Source of the DNA: Echinarachnius parma | Taxonomy: Eukaryota > Echinodermata > Echinoidea > Clypeasteroida > Echinarachniidae | Assembly (NCBI GenBank): GCA_037951105.1 | Contig: JBAMJV010007481.1 | Location: 1-64,000, forward strand | Direction of reading: 5' to 3' | Length of the DNA: 64,000 nucleotides | In this document: one piece after another, positions 22,801 to 33,009 of the stretch | Layout of the letters: the number at the start of each line of letters is the position of its first letter | How positions within the stretch are numbered: position 1 is the stretch's first letter | Notes under the pieces: model-generated | The model's database searches: none | What the model was told of the DNA's origin: nothing | The model's input: the letters and a program-made list of their open reading frames with translations, nothing else | Made by a program: the position numbers and the translations under genes

Positions 22801-25800
22801 GAAATAATATTTTGTGAAGTGCTGAATATCAAGATTAACATTTCTATTCCCAAAGTTCCTTTTCTATATGTGCTACATTTTATAATAATAATAGTAATGA
22901 ATAATTTTATAGTGCGTTTTCCAATTACTAACTGTTCAATGCCCTTTACAACCCGTCCAATCTACAATAAAAATTAATATGTCTTTAAATTTGTCTACTG
23001 TGGGAGACAACTGTAAGTCTGTTCGAAATCATAAAATCATTTCATGATATTGAACTTGATTTACCTGTATCTTTGCTCCCTTGTATCTGATGACTCCAGG
23101 CACGGTGGTGAGGGTGGTGAATTCATAGGCGGCCACCTCAGAGTACACACCAGCCAAGTTACTGAGGAGGGTCGACTTACCAACAGATGGAAAACCTGGA
23201 TTGGAAAAACAGAGTCATAAGTCAAGTATTTATTGTAGCTCGATTGGGAAAGTGGAGTACACATAAAAAGCTTAATTTTGTTCTCAAAAAACAAATTACG
23301 AAAGGTGTTTCAGGTTTATTTTCCATTTCCAGCAAAATGAAATTTTACAAATTTGAAATTTCATGTTGTCAGGGTGGAGAATTCATAGGCGGCCACCTCA
23401 GAGTACACACCAGCCAAGTTACTGAGCAGGGTCGACTTACCAACAGATGGGAAACCTAGATTGAGAGAGCAGAATCAACATATTTGAGTTTCTCAGGTCT
23501 TGTAAATTGTGTGAATGGGTAGGAACAAACTTGATTATAGGTACTTACAAAAAAAAAAGACAAACCTTAATAAAGGGTATTTCAGATAAAGTGAATACTA
23601 ATAACATTTTCAGACAAGTTTTACTGATAACAGTTGCGATTTTTGAAAATATCTTCTTACCCTAACATTCCCAAAATATTGCAGATTTCATGTTGACATT
23701 ACAATTATCAGGACTTGCCCTTCAGTGGCACTGATGCCAGTGGCCACCCAAAATTTAATTTGGCTGCTAGAAACTCTTGTATTAGTCACCAAATAATAAG
23801 GATTTACTACAGGCAAGTCTGGTGTGTCATTTTGGCAACTTGAAAGAAAAGTGCTGATTGGGTGTTTAAATTACAAAATTACTTACCAACAAACCCTATT
23901 CTGGCATCTCCTGTCTTTGCGACATCAAAACCTGTAAAACAAAATTAAAAGAAAAAAATAGAATAAATATCAAAATTTTCAAAATGTTATGCCTTTCAAT
24001 ATTGTCTTAAATGTAAGTTTAGAATCAAAGTTGATACATCACACAAACACTTATATTTCTTATTAACAACATTTACAGTTCGTCTTTGCATGCTGTAAGA
24101 ATAACATGTTACTCGTTTCTTCCATTCCACTTTACTTGGTCTTGAAGGTCTTTATAAATACATAAAACAAGATTTTCTGTTTAACACTCTGTCTTTATCT
24201 TTAATAAAGACCTTCATGTAACAGTAATGTTCTTGTCATTTCAGCCCAGACGTAGGATCTGCTAGACTTGATAGCTCGGCACTCACTTTGACTCATTTTA
24301 TCTTTAAGAGTATTATAACTCTTTGCTTATCAGGAGCAGTGATTTGCAACATATAAGTGGCCTTTTAGTGGCATGATACTTGGGAGGTTTTTAAAATGGG
24401 GAAGAGGTTTATTTACCTTCACCAGGGCCAGCTCCTCCACCTCCTTTAGGAGTGATGAGCTCCCTCCTCAGCTTGGCTAGTCTGGCCTTCAGCAGACCAA
24501 GATGGCCGCTCGTGGCCTTGTTCCTCTGAGTCCTGGCCATCTACAATTTTGTTAAAGAAAAACAAGAAGGAAACATACTTGGTTTAATACTGTTCACACA
24601 AGGCTTGACACATTCAATGGCCCATTTTCCCAGGGCTAATAAAAAGTGACTTTGGGCCAGCAAATAATTATTTTGGGGGGCTAGATCACCGCTTTATAAG
24701 TAATGAATTGAAAATGGGCCCAGACTTGCAGAGTTGGCAGAATAAAAACAAGGAGAATTTTTTTTTTTTTAATTAGTTAATTTATTTTATACCCTTCACA
24801 AATGGCTTTACGTATACTCAATGGCCTGCTTAAAGCCATAGTTTGGTGGTCCGACCAGGCAACAAGATTTTCAAACTGACAACATGACAGAAAGGCTGAA
24901 AGAGGAAATCTTAGTAAAGTTAGTATGCTTTTGTCCGAGTCCGAGCACTATGGCAAATCACTGGCAAAAAGTGGCATATCTTTTTTGTAGAGGGCAATTT
25001 GTATATTTGGCTCTATCTTTTTTTCTGCAAATTTTTGAAAGGTGGATGGTAAACCAACTTGTAAATGGTAAATCCAATTAAGAATCAATATTTCAGGGCT
25101 ATAAGATGTTAATGTAAACATGGACACTTTAAACCGTTTTCACATAGACATTTGCAGAGGCAGGCCTAAAAAATAATCTGTTAGATCCATAAACAGAATG
25201 AGATTTTGAACAGTAGAACAAGAAAGCTTCCATATTCAATTAATGTTGGGCCATCAAAAATGAAGAGACAATTATTATACTGTCCATCACTCCATCAGCA
25301 AAAAAGGGCAGGAACTTTTACAATTTAATTAATAGCCCAGAAACAAGTATTTGGTTCCCGAAACAAAACAAAATTAACATGAAAAATGTCATACAAATTT
25401 GGTTGATTCCAGAATAAATCAAATTCAGCAATCAAGGCATCAAGACATTTTGGTTGCCCGAAGCTCAACATACATTCATTTCATTCATTTGTTTCATTCA
25501 AATTTCATAATTTGTTCATTCATTTCATGATTTAGGTTATGACAATAACTGTATTTTTATTTTCATTCATTCATTCATTCAATTGCCTGGCATGATTGGA
25601 ATGTCAACTCAGTCAAGAGACGGGACAGTTGAGTCAATACTTATTCAACATTTTCAATGGCATAGTCATAGATAGTATGCAGACTATTTTATATTATTTT
25701 ATTCATTTTTGTTGTTGGCATTATCAATCGCATTCACACTAACACTCACAGTCACAGACAAAGTCATAAACGTCAGTGAATTTGTTCGAGGTTGAAAATT

Positions 25801-26105
25801 GAAATTCGAGGACGAGGTGTCCAGCAGCAAGCAGCTGCGGCTAGCAGCAGCAGACGCTGGCGGAAGCTGAAGGCTGTCACCGGGGCAGCCGCGGCACAGC
25901 AAATGCTACCGGCCCGGTAGCTGGCCGATGAGAATGCGGGACACATGATTGAATGAAACTGAGTGAAAGATAAAACATCAACAATTCAAACACAAAAATT
26001 GAGTCTTTGTCACAATATTTTTAATTGTCATGCTGTGATTTACATACACACAAAACATGGAATTACCTCGGACTCAATTTCAGCAATCTTTTCCAAAACA
26101 CCCAT
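16858..26105 (-). CDS. DRG1: DRG1, developmentally regulated GTP-binding protein 1, 11 exons
   Basis: Exons in coding order: 26067-26105, 24417-24540, 23887-23931, 23065-23195, 22376-22445, 21704-21803, 20885-21037, 19914-20016, 19083-19195, 17808-17930, 16858-16957. All junctions are GT-AG and in phase; together they give 366 residues (human DRG1 has 367). G1 is GFPSVGKST (70-78), G3 DLPG (116-119), G4 NKID (247-250), G5 SAH (270-272). The N-terminus [13 protein letters not shown] and the C-terminal TGS region (about 290-366, ending [10 protein letters not shown]) match the family. DRG1 is a cytoplasmic OBG/DRG-type GTPase that binds DFRP1/ZC3H15 and associates with translating ribosomes. 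It lies head to head with RPUSD4. Six exons have decayed partial copies next to them, listed separately; the true exons are intact. Confidence 0.97.
17099..17265. repeat. TA-flanked MITE, family R
   Basis: It begins ATACAGACAAACCTGTCTAT and ends CACAGTTTTGACTGTA, with repeated CTGTCTATAG / GACCACC phrases between. Other copies are at 30112-30292 and 34598-34910, with fragments at 17301-17400 and 52862-52945. Located downstream of DRG1 exon 10, in intron 10. Confidence 0.7.
18175..18230 (-). repeat. Partial copy of DRG1 exon 10 and its acceptor
   Basis: ACTTCATAGTCAGGCAGCTG and GTGTGTCTACATGGAAAAA correspond to the 5' part of exon 10 with its splice acceptor (17880-17945), with many substitutions and a short deletion. 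The flanking intron is copied too: GACTATGAGTTTTTGCAGAG (18133) recurs near 18437. It cannot replace the exon. Confidence 0.7.
18283..18368 (+). repeat. Two poly-C tracts in DRG1 intron 9
   Basis: C runs at 18283-18299 and 18353-18368, each next to a GTGTACACACTTTG / GTGCGTACATACTTTG phrase, suggesting a duplicated unit of about 70 bp. Confidence 0.6.
18505..18765 (+). repeat. SINE with L2-like tail
   Basis: Body landmarks: CTGCTCCAGACCCAGGTGTA, AATGCTCCCAAGGAAGT, CCTATGACTGGAGTAATAAT. The tail CAGCGCTTAGAAATG...GGCGCGATATAAATC resembles the 3' end of the LINE fragment at 59626-59874. Related copies are at 11070, 38330 and 41820. No tRNA-like 5' head with clear A and B boxes was found. Confidence 0.55.
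19391..19449 (-). repeat. Partial copy of DRG1 exon 9
   Basis: GATGGGCCGAGATTAACATG and GGATCTTGTACATGATAAG match exon 9 near 19145-19195. The adjoining intron piece (AAATATTACAGAAATATTTT onward) is present twice, at 19198-19284 and 19308-19401. A boundary-spanning duplication of roughly 110 bp or more best explains this. Confidence 0.75.
19523..19808 (-). repeat. Two degenerate copies of DRG1 exon 8 plus flank
   Basis: The better copy (19727-19808) keeps CACCTCAATAGAGATTTGAT and AACATAGATGCAGGGGATGT of exon 8, about 186 bp away from the real one. The preceding intron line GATCAGTGTGGTAATCACC is copied too. An older copy near 19523-19585 keeps GGAGATTTGATAAATCTTGT. Both lie downstream of the real exon in gene order. 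Confidence 0.75.
20270..20385 (+). repeat. CATCAC/CATCAT microsatellite
   Basis: A run of CAC/CAT trinucleotide-like repeats in DRG1 intron 7. It includes TCATCAATTCATCACCATCA repeated nearly twice. Open frames across it code only for His/Ser/Met runs. Confidence 0.85.
20712..20880 (+). repeat. ATCATC/ATCACC microsatellite
   Basis: Imperfect CATCATC-type repeat in DRG1 intron 7, ending only a few bases before the exon 7 splice donor (20884). Confidence 0.85.
21165..21240 (-). repeat. Partial copy of DRG1 exon 7 5' end and acceptor
   Basis: GGTGGCGTCTTGTTCAACCT followed by an A-rich line copies the beginning of exon 7 and its upstream intron (21007-21070). The copy is upstream of the real exon in gene order. 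Confidence 0.7.
22446..22805 (-). repeat. 103 bp tandem repeat containing three extra copies of DRG1 exon 5 start
   Basis: The phrase TTTACCGTCCTTGGCTCCCT begins at 22401 (real exon), 22504, 22607 and 22710, an exact period of 103 bp. Each extra unit carries a polypyrimidine/AG acceptor and the first 46 or so bases of exon 5 (coding [15 protein letters not shown], with the G3 motif). It then runs into ATATTATTGCTGAATG instead of the rest of the exon and its donor. Units are nearly identical, so this is a recent expansion. The outermost unit is the most diverged (TCAGCTCTTAGATTTACC). Only the copy at 22376-22445 is a complete exon. Confidence 0.9.
23370..23460 (-). repeat. Copy of DRG1 exon 4 5' part with acceptor
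   Basis: GAATTCATAGGCGGCCACCT through GGGTCGACTTACCAACAGAT repeats exon 4 (23119-23195) almost perfectly about 275 bp upstream, including the P-loop codons and an AG acceptor. The 3' part of the exon and its donor are absent. Confidence 0.85.
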
Positions 26106-26427
26106 GATGAAAACGTTGTTGTTTCACGAATAAAAGATCCACACGAACACTTTTTTTCGGCCTTCTCTTGTCGTGCGTGGACTTTCGCAATGAATGAATC
26201 GCGCGTGCGCCAAAAAAAGAAATACGGCTGTTGTCAATTTAAGAGGATAATGAATTTTGTTAACAAACTTTCTATTAAATATTTATTTTAAGTAAAATAT
26301 GGAATAAATATAGAATTAAAATATAAAAAATAATATTGATTGGTAAAACAGATTATATATTGGCATAAATACGATCTCATATATTTGAATAAATCTATGA
26401 TTATCAATATTACTGGAAAGCTTCAAT
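26106..26427. promoter_or_regulatory. Bidirectional DRG1/RPUSD4 promoter with NRF1-like site
   Basis: The DRG1 start codon (26105, minus) and the first candidate RPUSD4 exon (26428, plus) are 322 bp apart. GCGCGTGCGC at 26201-26210 reads GCGCACGCGC on the other strand, matching the NRF1 core. NRF1 commonly drives mitochondrial genes and divergent promoters in animals. The DRG1-proximal half holds the CpGs; the RPUSD4 half is AT-rich. I see no TATA box well placed for either gene. Confidence 0.6.
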
Positions 26428-29400
26428 ATGGCGACTTACATGAGGCACATTTGTGATAGGTAAGTATCAAATTAATACACTTATTTACCTTCAGAATTCA
26501 AGAAAATTTAATTTACATTAGCTTGATACATTACACAGTATTCGTACAGTGCAATAGACTAAAAATATTTGATAAATAATGTAACTAGATGTGTAAATCG
26601 ACGTGATTATCATGCGTATTCGAATTCGGATATGGTACAAAAAGATGAAGAGATATATAGACTGACGTTATTCATTGCAAACAACAAACATTAGATGCAT
26701 GATATAAAAGTGAAAATTATACGAGGGGCTACCGAGCAGCTGCATAAACTCATACAATTACTAAACACATCTGCTGTAAAGTACTTTCGAGTTTCTTCAA
26801 ATCAAGAATTGCCATTTTTTTTTCAAAATCAACTTTCTTGACAATCTTGTACATTCTCCCAACAAAAAAGCCTCTTCCCGATGCATAATTTTGTGTTGTA
26901 TTACCAAATTTGATTGAATATCTCTGTTTTGCATGGGAATGGCCACTGTCATTAACATTGTCATGTGCACTGCCACAGCGCAGGTGCGCAGCAAAAGCAA
27001 AACTCGCGCGCGTGTACGCGTAAAATGCCTCAGGACGTAATTTTCTTTGGGGAATGATGTAAACGTTTTGATTTGCAATTCCATCTATATAGACTTATTC
27101 TCCCTTTGTTTGTACCCTACTTTCCAAATTACAGATTGTTATTTATGTTCATTATTTAATCATTTTACTGTTACAGATGCTGAAAACTTGAACACGCAAC
27201 ACCAGCTTAGTTTTATGAGCACCACTTTCATAATGGCTAGTGCCACACAGACATGCATATTGCTTCGTGAAACAAGCCACAAGTGTACACAGTGGGTAAG
27301 TGCCATCAGACGTAGACAGTGGTATACAACAAGGGCTGCCACAAGCAGAAGCAATTGCAACTATGTTTGCAAACATGAGTTGGGACAAGTGTGTAGACGG
27401 TGGCATACATCAAGTGCCACTCCTGCAACAATAAATATTACAACCAGTCTGGACGACAACATTAAGAAACATGTGTGTAGACAACAGCAGAGGCTGTGGT
27501 ATACAACGGTTGCCACTCCTGCAACAATAGATCCAACCAGCCTGAACAACAACATTAACTACCACAAGTCTAGACAACAGCAGAGACGGCGGTATACAAC
27601 AGGTGCAGCTACAACAAAGGTTGATCCCAACACCCCCAGTAGCGATGCGGCAACAAACGACTCTGGGACTGAAACAGAGCGGCAGAAGGACGTCTTCATC
27701 GATGGTGCAGTGAGAGACAAAAGGACATTGAGAGGAGAGCAGGAGTTGAAGGGACTGGCACCCGATGCAGACCCGAGTGAAGCCAGCACGGTTGCGGTGC
27801 GGATACGCAAGCAGCTCCAGGCTCAGTCCAAGCAACGGTCGGGTGGCCAGGATGTGAAGAATGAGGACCATGAGTTGCCTAAACGTGAGATGATTTATAA
27901 ATCTAGAATACAATGCACACTTTCCAGCATTCTCTACCAAAGCGTGCCCACGACACAGCATACATGACAAAAAGAACTGATCATGCTCTATGCAATTTGT
28001 ATTTTGTATAGCATCCGAGTCAAGGCATGTTTTGGTAGGGAATGCCCATTTTTCATGTTATTTTTCAATTGTTTTTTTTTTCTTCATAAATTCTTCTGCT
28101 CTCTGATCCGCTCATGACTAAGCATGACAATGTTTTTTGTTTTCAAAGGTTTGCCTGACTCAAGACTGTCCATTTAATTTTGTATTATAGTCGTATGTCA
28201 TTATATGGCATAGTTTTTAACAAAAATTTAATTTGAGAATAACCCCAAAGTGTGAAATCTATATGAAATTATTGACCCTGTTCTGATATTAATTTTTGTC
28301 ACCGACCAACCTGTTGTTTATTTGTGTTACAATGTGTTGCATACAAATAACTTAAAGGGATCTAGTAACTTTGTTGACATGTGCAAAAAGTGATGAATGG
28401 TTGATGCAATGTATATTGTTGTTATCTCATATGTCCACAGGGTATTGTGTGAAAATTTCAAGTGAAATGGACATTGTATGGCCAAGTAATGAGCGAAAAT
28501 GCAAAGTGATATTCAGTAACTCACTGCACTCACTTTGTACACGGAAGAAAAACTTGCCCGGAGTTTTTCTTATCTGAATACTTCAATCATACATATCTTT
28601 GTAACGAAAGGGAAATTTGATAAACCGAAACCGGTCCCATGATTTTATTGTTAATACGAATACAACAAGGTATAAGGGAACCGCTAGAATTAAAATTTTA
28701 TTTTGAGGATTTGGACAATGTTACTAAGTCCCTTTAAATAATGAATATGTTGATCTTCTAGGAAGAACTACTGATTCAATAATAATAATAATAATAATAG
28801 CTAATTCTTATATAGCGCATTTCATAACTGGTAACAAATATCAGACCAGACCAAAAATAAAAGCAATTTATGTGAAACTATTGACCCTGTTGCGCAGATA
28901 TTGATTTTCATTGATCACTGACCTGCATTTTATTTGTGTTGCCATGTGTTACACAGGAAAACCAACTGATTTGAGACACCAGACCAAAGACCTAAGCAGG
29001 CTGGACGGGAGCGTTGTGGCAAAGATACTGAGAGACAGAGTCATCTATGACGAAGGTATAATACTTTTGAAGGTTAGATCCTCTAGAAAAAATGTACTGT
29101 TGTGTCTACAAAGAAATTCATATTCAAGTTAATTTTTGATCGATGTATGCTTCATTAAAAACATGAATGAGGTTGAAAAAAAAATTAACAGTGTAAAGGC
29201 AACTGATTTGAGACACCAAACTAAAAACCTAAGCAGGCTGGATGGGAGTGTTGTTGCAAGGATATTGAGAGACAGAGTCATCTATGATGAAGGTATAATA
29301 CTTTTGAAATGTAGATCTTCTAGAAAAAGTACCTGTTGTGTCTACAAAGCAATTCATATTCAAGTTAATTTATGAAACCTGTTACGTAAATTAATGGGCA

Positions 29401-32400
29401 TGAGATTGAAATACAAGTAATGTTATTGTAATCATTTGTGCCCTGCTGGTCAAGTAAAATAAAATAAAGACTGCATTTTGGTGGCCCAAGCAAAGAAAAA
29501 CAATAAAACAAAAAGTCTTCACTTTGGATGCCCAGTCAGGCAAGTTTATTAAAACTATTTGGTTCTTCATAGTTCAGACTTTACTTGAACAGATACATTT
29601 GTATGGGCATTCATTGTATTGCTCCATAGGCATTTTGAACAAGGTTGCATGTCTATCCGGTAAATACAATACATTTGCACATAAACATATTTCATACAAC
29701 TGAGTTTTGTAATATATATTTTGATGTCTTCCCCCTATTCCACAGGTGACATTGTTGCAATCGACAAACCATATGGCCTCCCTGTTCATGGTAAGATTTT
29801 AATTCTCTCTACCCATGAAGAAATATTGGGAATATGTTGCCCCTTTTAATAATTTTAATAAACTAAACGAAGGCTCAGCAAGAGAAAAGTGCACTCTTGC
29901 ACGTCTATTCGCATCTTTTATTTGTAAAATATTACACAATTGCTTCAAAAACAGATTACAAAGTTTTTCTCCCATCTTGCTGTTTCAATGTGTAATTGGT
30001 ACAATAAAGTATGGTGCATGGTTTGTATGTATTATATAGAAAGTCTGCTTAATTACTTCATTAGTCATTGCTTTTTAGATTTATTTACACATTACCTACA
30101 GCATCTTCAGGTACAGTCAAACCTGTCTTAGTGGCCACCTGTCTATAACAACTAACCTGCCTATAGTGGCCACCATCAGTGAGCCCCTGTAGAGAAAAAA
30201 AATGTCATGTAACATGTTAATAAAGGGAGCATGTGTATATTGGCCACTCTTCTTGTTTCCCATATTGGTCACTATACACAGGTTTGACTGTATTTCATAA
30301 TCAATACTTTTAGGTGGACCAGGCATGGGGCACAGCATCACTAGTCTCCTGCCCCAGCTGTCTCGGCGGCTTAGCCGCAGACCCGGGGAGACTGGCCCAC
30401 CAGAGCTGCACTTGATCCACAGACTGGACAAGGAGACTACTGGAGTGATGTTGCTCGCTCGCACGGAGATGACGTCCAGGATACTTCACGAGATGTTCAG
30501 GAAGAGGCTGATGTCCAAAAGATACTTGGTAAGATTTGGTGAAAATAATTTCAGTTTGTTTAGTAAAAGTGGTCAGGAATGATGTTAAGATCTCGTCCCA
30601 AGCTGGGCAGCTGGGCCAGTGAATTTTTGCTTTGGGCTACCAACATTTTTCATTTTACTAGCCCATCTTTGCCATTAGCAAAAACAAATTTTATGGAAAC
30701 CAGTTGATGGGAATGTTTTGAGGTTTTGAGGTTGCTTCAGATATTAAACTATCGAGCTAGATTGTTGGAGGTAAAATGAAGATGAAAAGAGATACTTTCC
30801 TAAGCTCTCATTTGTTTCTCTTTTCCCTGTCAGGTTTTGACTTTGGCATCCCCAGTCTTCTTCAATTTTATAGTGGTTGCTTCAAAAAATTAAACTATTG
30901 AGTTAGGTTGAAGGGATTATAAATAGGGATATTTCTCTTAGCTCTCTTTTTTCTTTTTCCTTTCCCTGTCAGGTTATCATTGTGGGCATCCCCAGTCTTC
31001 CAGAGGTTGCTTCAGAAATTATACGATTGATCTAAGTTGAAGATGATATGAAAGAATATGAAATAGTGATTACTTTTCAATTAAAGCCTTAATTGTCTTT
31101 GTTTTTCCGTCAGGTTATCACCGTAGGCATCCCCAGTCCCCTGGAGGGTATCATAGACATGCCCATGGCGGAGGCGGAGATCGCTGGCAAGCATCGCATG
31201 GTGGTCAAGACCGATGTCGGCGACCTCCTACCAAATAGCTGGGCGGCAAAGAAAGGGCAGGGGCGACGACGGAGGAGCGATCAGGATGCGCAGCAGGCCG
31301 TCACAAAGTACAAGGTGCTGAGCAAGGGGATAGACTGCGCCCTCGTGGAGCTTGAACCAGAGACGGGTAAGTTACGGGGCAATTCCAAGCAAATGTGGAC
31401 AAGATGTTATTGTTTTACCACAAAATATTATGTTTTTTATTTGAGTCCACCACATATGTTTTTTTTATTTTAAGTATTGACAGGCTTGAGGTTACTCATT
31501 TTGGTGGCCCCAAAATTAAATTTACTAGCCTGAAAAACTTTGCAAACCTATCTTGTTAATGAATTATAATAACAAATTTCTGGAAACCTATTTTCAGCAC
31601 TGTTTGGTATAATGGACAACTGAATCTTATCTATTTCACATATCAGAGAGTTACTATTGCAGTATTCTTTGGTGTGGGTTCCCTTTTAAAAATAAGTTAC
31701 TATATCAATAAAAGCACTATATTAAACTGAAAATGTTTCATTTTTTTCTTTTTTTCTGTCATGTCAGGTGTGAAGCACCAGATCAGAGTCCATCTAGCCC
31801 AGGGTCTCGGCTGCCCGATCCTGGGGGACCACAAGTACTCGCATCACAACAAGCTAGCTCCTCAGGTATGTAGAACATGAAAATAACCCCACCACCATTT
31901 TTGTCGAGCCCACCGAGGTGGAGGGAGACTAAGGGATCCAAATTGCGTCCGTCTGTCCTCCGTCCGTCGTCCGTGACCCTTACACAAATTTGAATAACTT
32001 TCCAACCCTGCATCTGTTTGTGACCAAACTTGATCGATAGATGCCCTACATTGGCCTCCATGATATTCTGGGGTCAAAGGTCACACAAAGGTCAAATGAG
32101 GTCAAATGTGAAATTTTACTTGCAAGAGTCTATTAGTATTGATAACTTTCCAACCCTGCATCCGTTTGTAACCCAACTTGATTGGCAGATGCCCTATATT
32201 GGCCTGCATGATATTCTGGGGTCAAAGGTCACATAAGTAGGTCAAAGGTCAAATGTAAAATGTTACCTGCAAGTCTATTAGGGTTGATAACTTTCCAACC
32301 CTGCATCTGTTTGTAACCAAACTGGATTGGTATGTGCCCTATATTGGCCTCCATGATATTCTGGGGTCAAAGGTCACATAAGTAGGTCAAAGGGTCAAAT

Positions 32401-32998
32401 GAGGTCCAATGTGAAAGTTTACCTGCAAGAGTCTATTAGGGTTAATAACTTTCCAACCCTGCATCTGTTTGTATCCAAACTTGATTGGTATGTGCCCTAT
32501 ATTGGCCTCTATGGTATTCTGGGGTTAAAGGTCACATAAGTAGGTCAAAGGTCAAATGAGGTCCAATGTTGCAGTGGGCGAGACACTTTATGGCTATCGC
32601 CTTGTATTTCTTTTCATCATTATCATCGTCATCGTCGTCGTTATCACCATCATCATAATGATCATCATCACTAAATCACCATCACCATCATCATCATTAT
32701 CATCATCACCATCATCATCATCATCATCATCATCACAAACAGCATAATAATTTTCAATATCAAATTGTTTCTTTATTACACCTTTTTTCCTTCTTTCTCT
32801 TTACAGAAACTACCCGGCAGCATGCTGCAGGCTCTAGGCATTACTCAGCCAAAGGCGCGCACCGTTCCAATGCACCTTCATGCCAGGCAGCTTGTCATCC
32901 CGGAGACCTTCAACCAACAGAACATCTTCATCTCCACTCGCGTACCCTGGCATTTCACCCACAATATGAAGAAGTTGAAACTGAAGTATGACTCTTGA
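26428..32998 (+). CDS. RPUSD4: RPUSD4-like mitochondrial rRNA pseudouridine synthase, multi-exon
   Basis: Certain exons: 27177-27884, 28957-29055, 29746-29790, 30314-30528, 31114-31366, 31768-31865, 32807-32998 (stop), all GT-AG and phase-consistent. From ATG 27215 they give 523 residues; vertebrate RPUSD4 is about 380. The core has [20 protein letters not shown] with catalytic Asp310, [10 protein letters not shown] and CPILGDHKY, and ends in a C-terminal ARQLVIP region. The family isomerises uridine in mitochondrial 16S rRNA. The N-terminal 220 residues are Arg/Ser/Thr-rich and contain four imperfect repeats of about 30 residues (WYTT, ATPATI, TSLNNNI); a mitochondrial presequence is plausible. 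A possible first exon 26428-26459 ([11 protein letters not shown]) has a perfect GTAAGT donor, but joined to 27177 it hits a stop, so it is either non-coding or followed by an exon I missed. Confidence 0.9.
28352..28737. repeat. TTAA MITE, family A, full length
   Basis: The ends are TTAAAGGGATCTAGTAACTT and TGTTACTAAGTCCCTTTAA; 386 bp. It is nearly identical, in reverse orientation, to 39482-39868, including CGGAGTTTTTCTTA in the centre. It lies in RPUSD4 intron 2. Strong identity between copies suggests recent activity. Confidence 0.9.
29199..29372 (+). repeat. Tandem duplicate of RPUSD4 exon 3 and following intron
   Basis: Bases from ACTGATTTGAGACACCA to the donor repeat exon 3 (28965-29055) 237 bp downstream, and the next 75 bp of intron are copied too. 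The donor (GAAG then GTATAA) is kept and the frame is open, so it still codes [15 protein letters not shown]. The original acceptor is lost: candidate AG sites near 29191 and 29198 put the exon out of phase after exon 2 or 3. It is therefore probably not used. Confidence 0.85.
30112..30292. repeat. TA-flanked MITE, family R, best copy
   Basis: It starts TACAGTCAAACCTGTCTTAG and ends CACAGGTTTGACTGTA, 181 bp. TA edges and a CAG start suggest a Tc1/mariner-derived element. In RPUSD4 intron 4, ending about 20 bp before the exon 5 acceptor. Confidence 0.8.
30729..31003 (+). repeat. Two partial copies of RPUSD4 exon 6 start with acceptor
   Basis: CCCTGTCAGGTTTTGACTTT near 30826 and CCCTGTCAGGTTATCATTG near 30964 each mimic the real exon 6 junction (CGTCAGGTTATCACCG at 31109). 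Each is followed by GGCATCCCCAGTC and then by a GAGGTTGCTTCAG line that restarts the unit. The period is about 135-145 bp. The copies keep an acceptor but only some 25-30 exon bases. Confidence 0.8.
31895..32580. repeat. Repeat element with four tandem units carrying AGGTCA direct repeats
   Basis: The left part (GTCGAGCCCACCGAGGTGGA ... GTCCGTCGTCCG) looks like a dispersed repeat edge. It is followed by four units of about 145-155 bp starting AACTTTCCAACCCTGCATC at about 31998, 32141, 32290 and 32448. Every unit has GGGGTCAAAGGTCA or its close variant, a DR1-type nuclear receptor motif. It sits in RPUSD4 intron 7. Whether any receptor binds is unknown. Confidence 0.75.
32610..32745 (+). repeat. 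CATCAT/CATCAC microsatellite
   Basis: Imperfect trinucleotide-like repeat directly after the AGGTCA array and about 60 bp before the acceptor of RPUSD4 exon 8. Variation in length could affect the branch-point region. Confidence 0.85.
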
Positions 32999-33009
32999 AC
33001 AGTAGGAAA

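Noticed and set aside
25699-25902. 67-codon open frame in a GC-rich patch of DRG1 intron 1
   Set aside because: No domain, no matching splice sites and no link to DRG1; the GC patch (about 25800-25930) remains unexplained.
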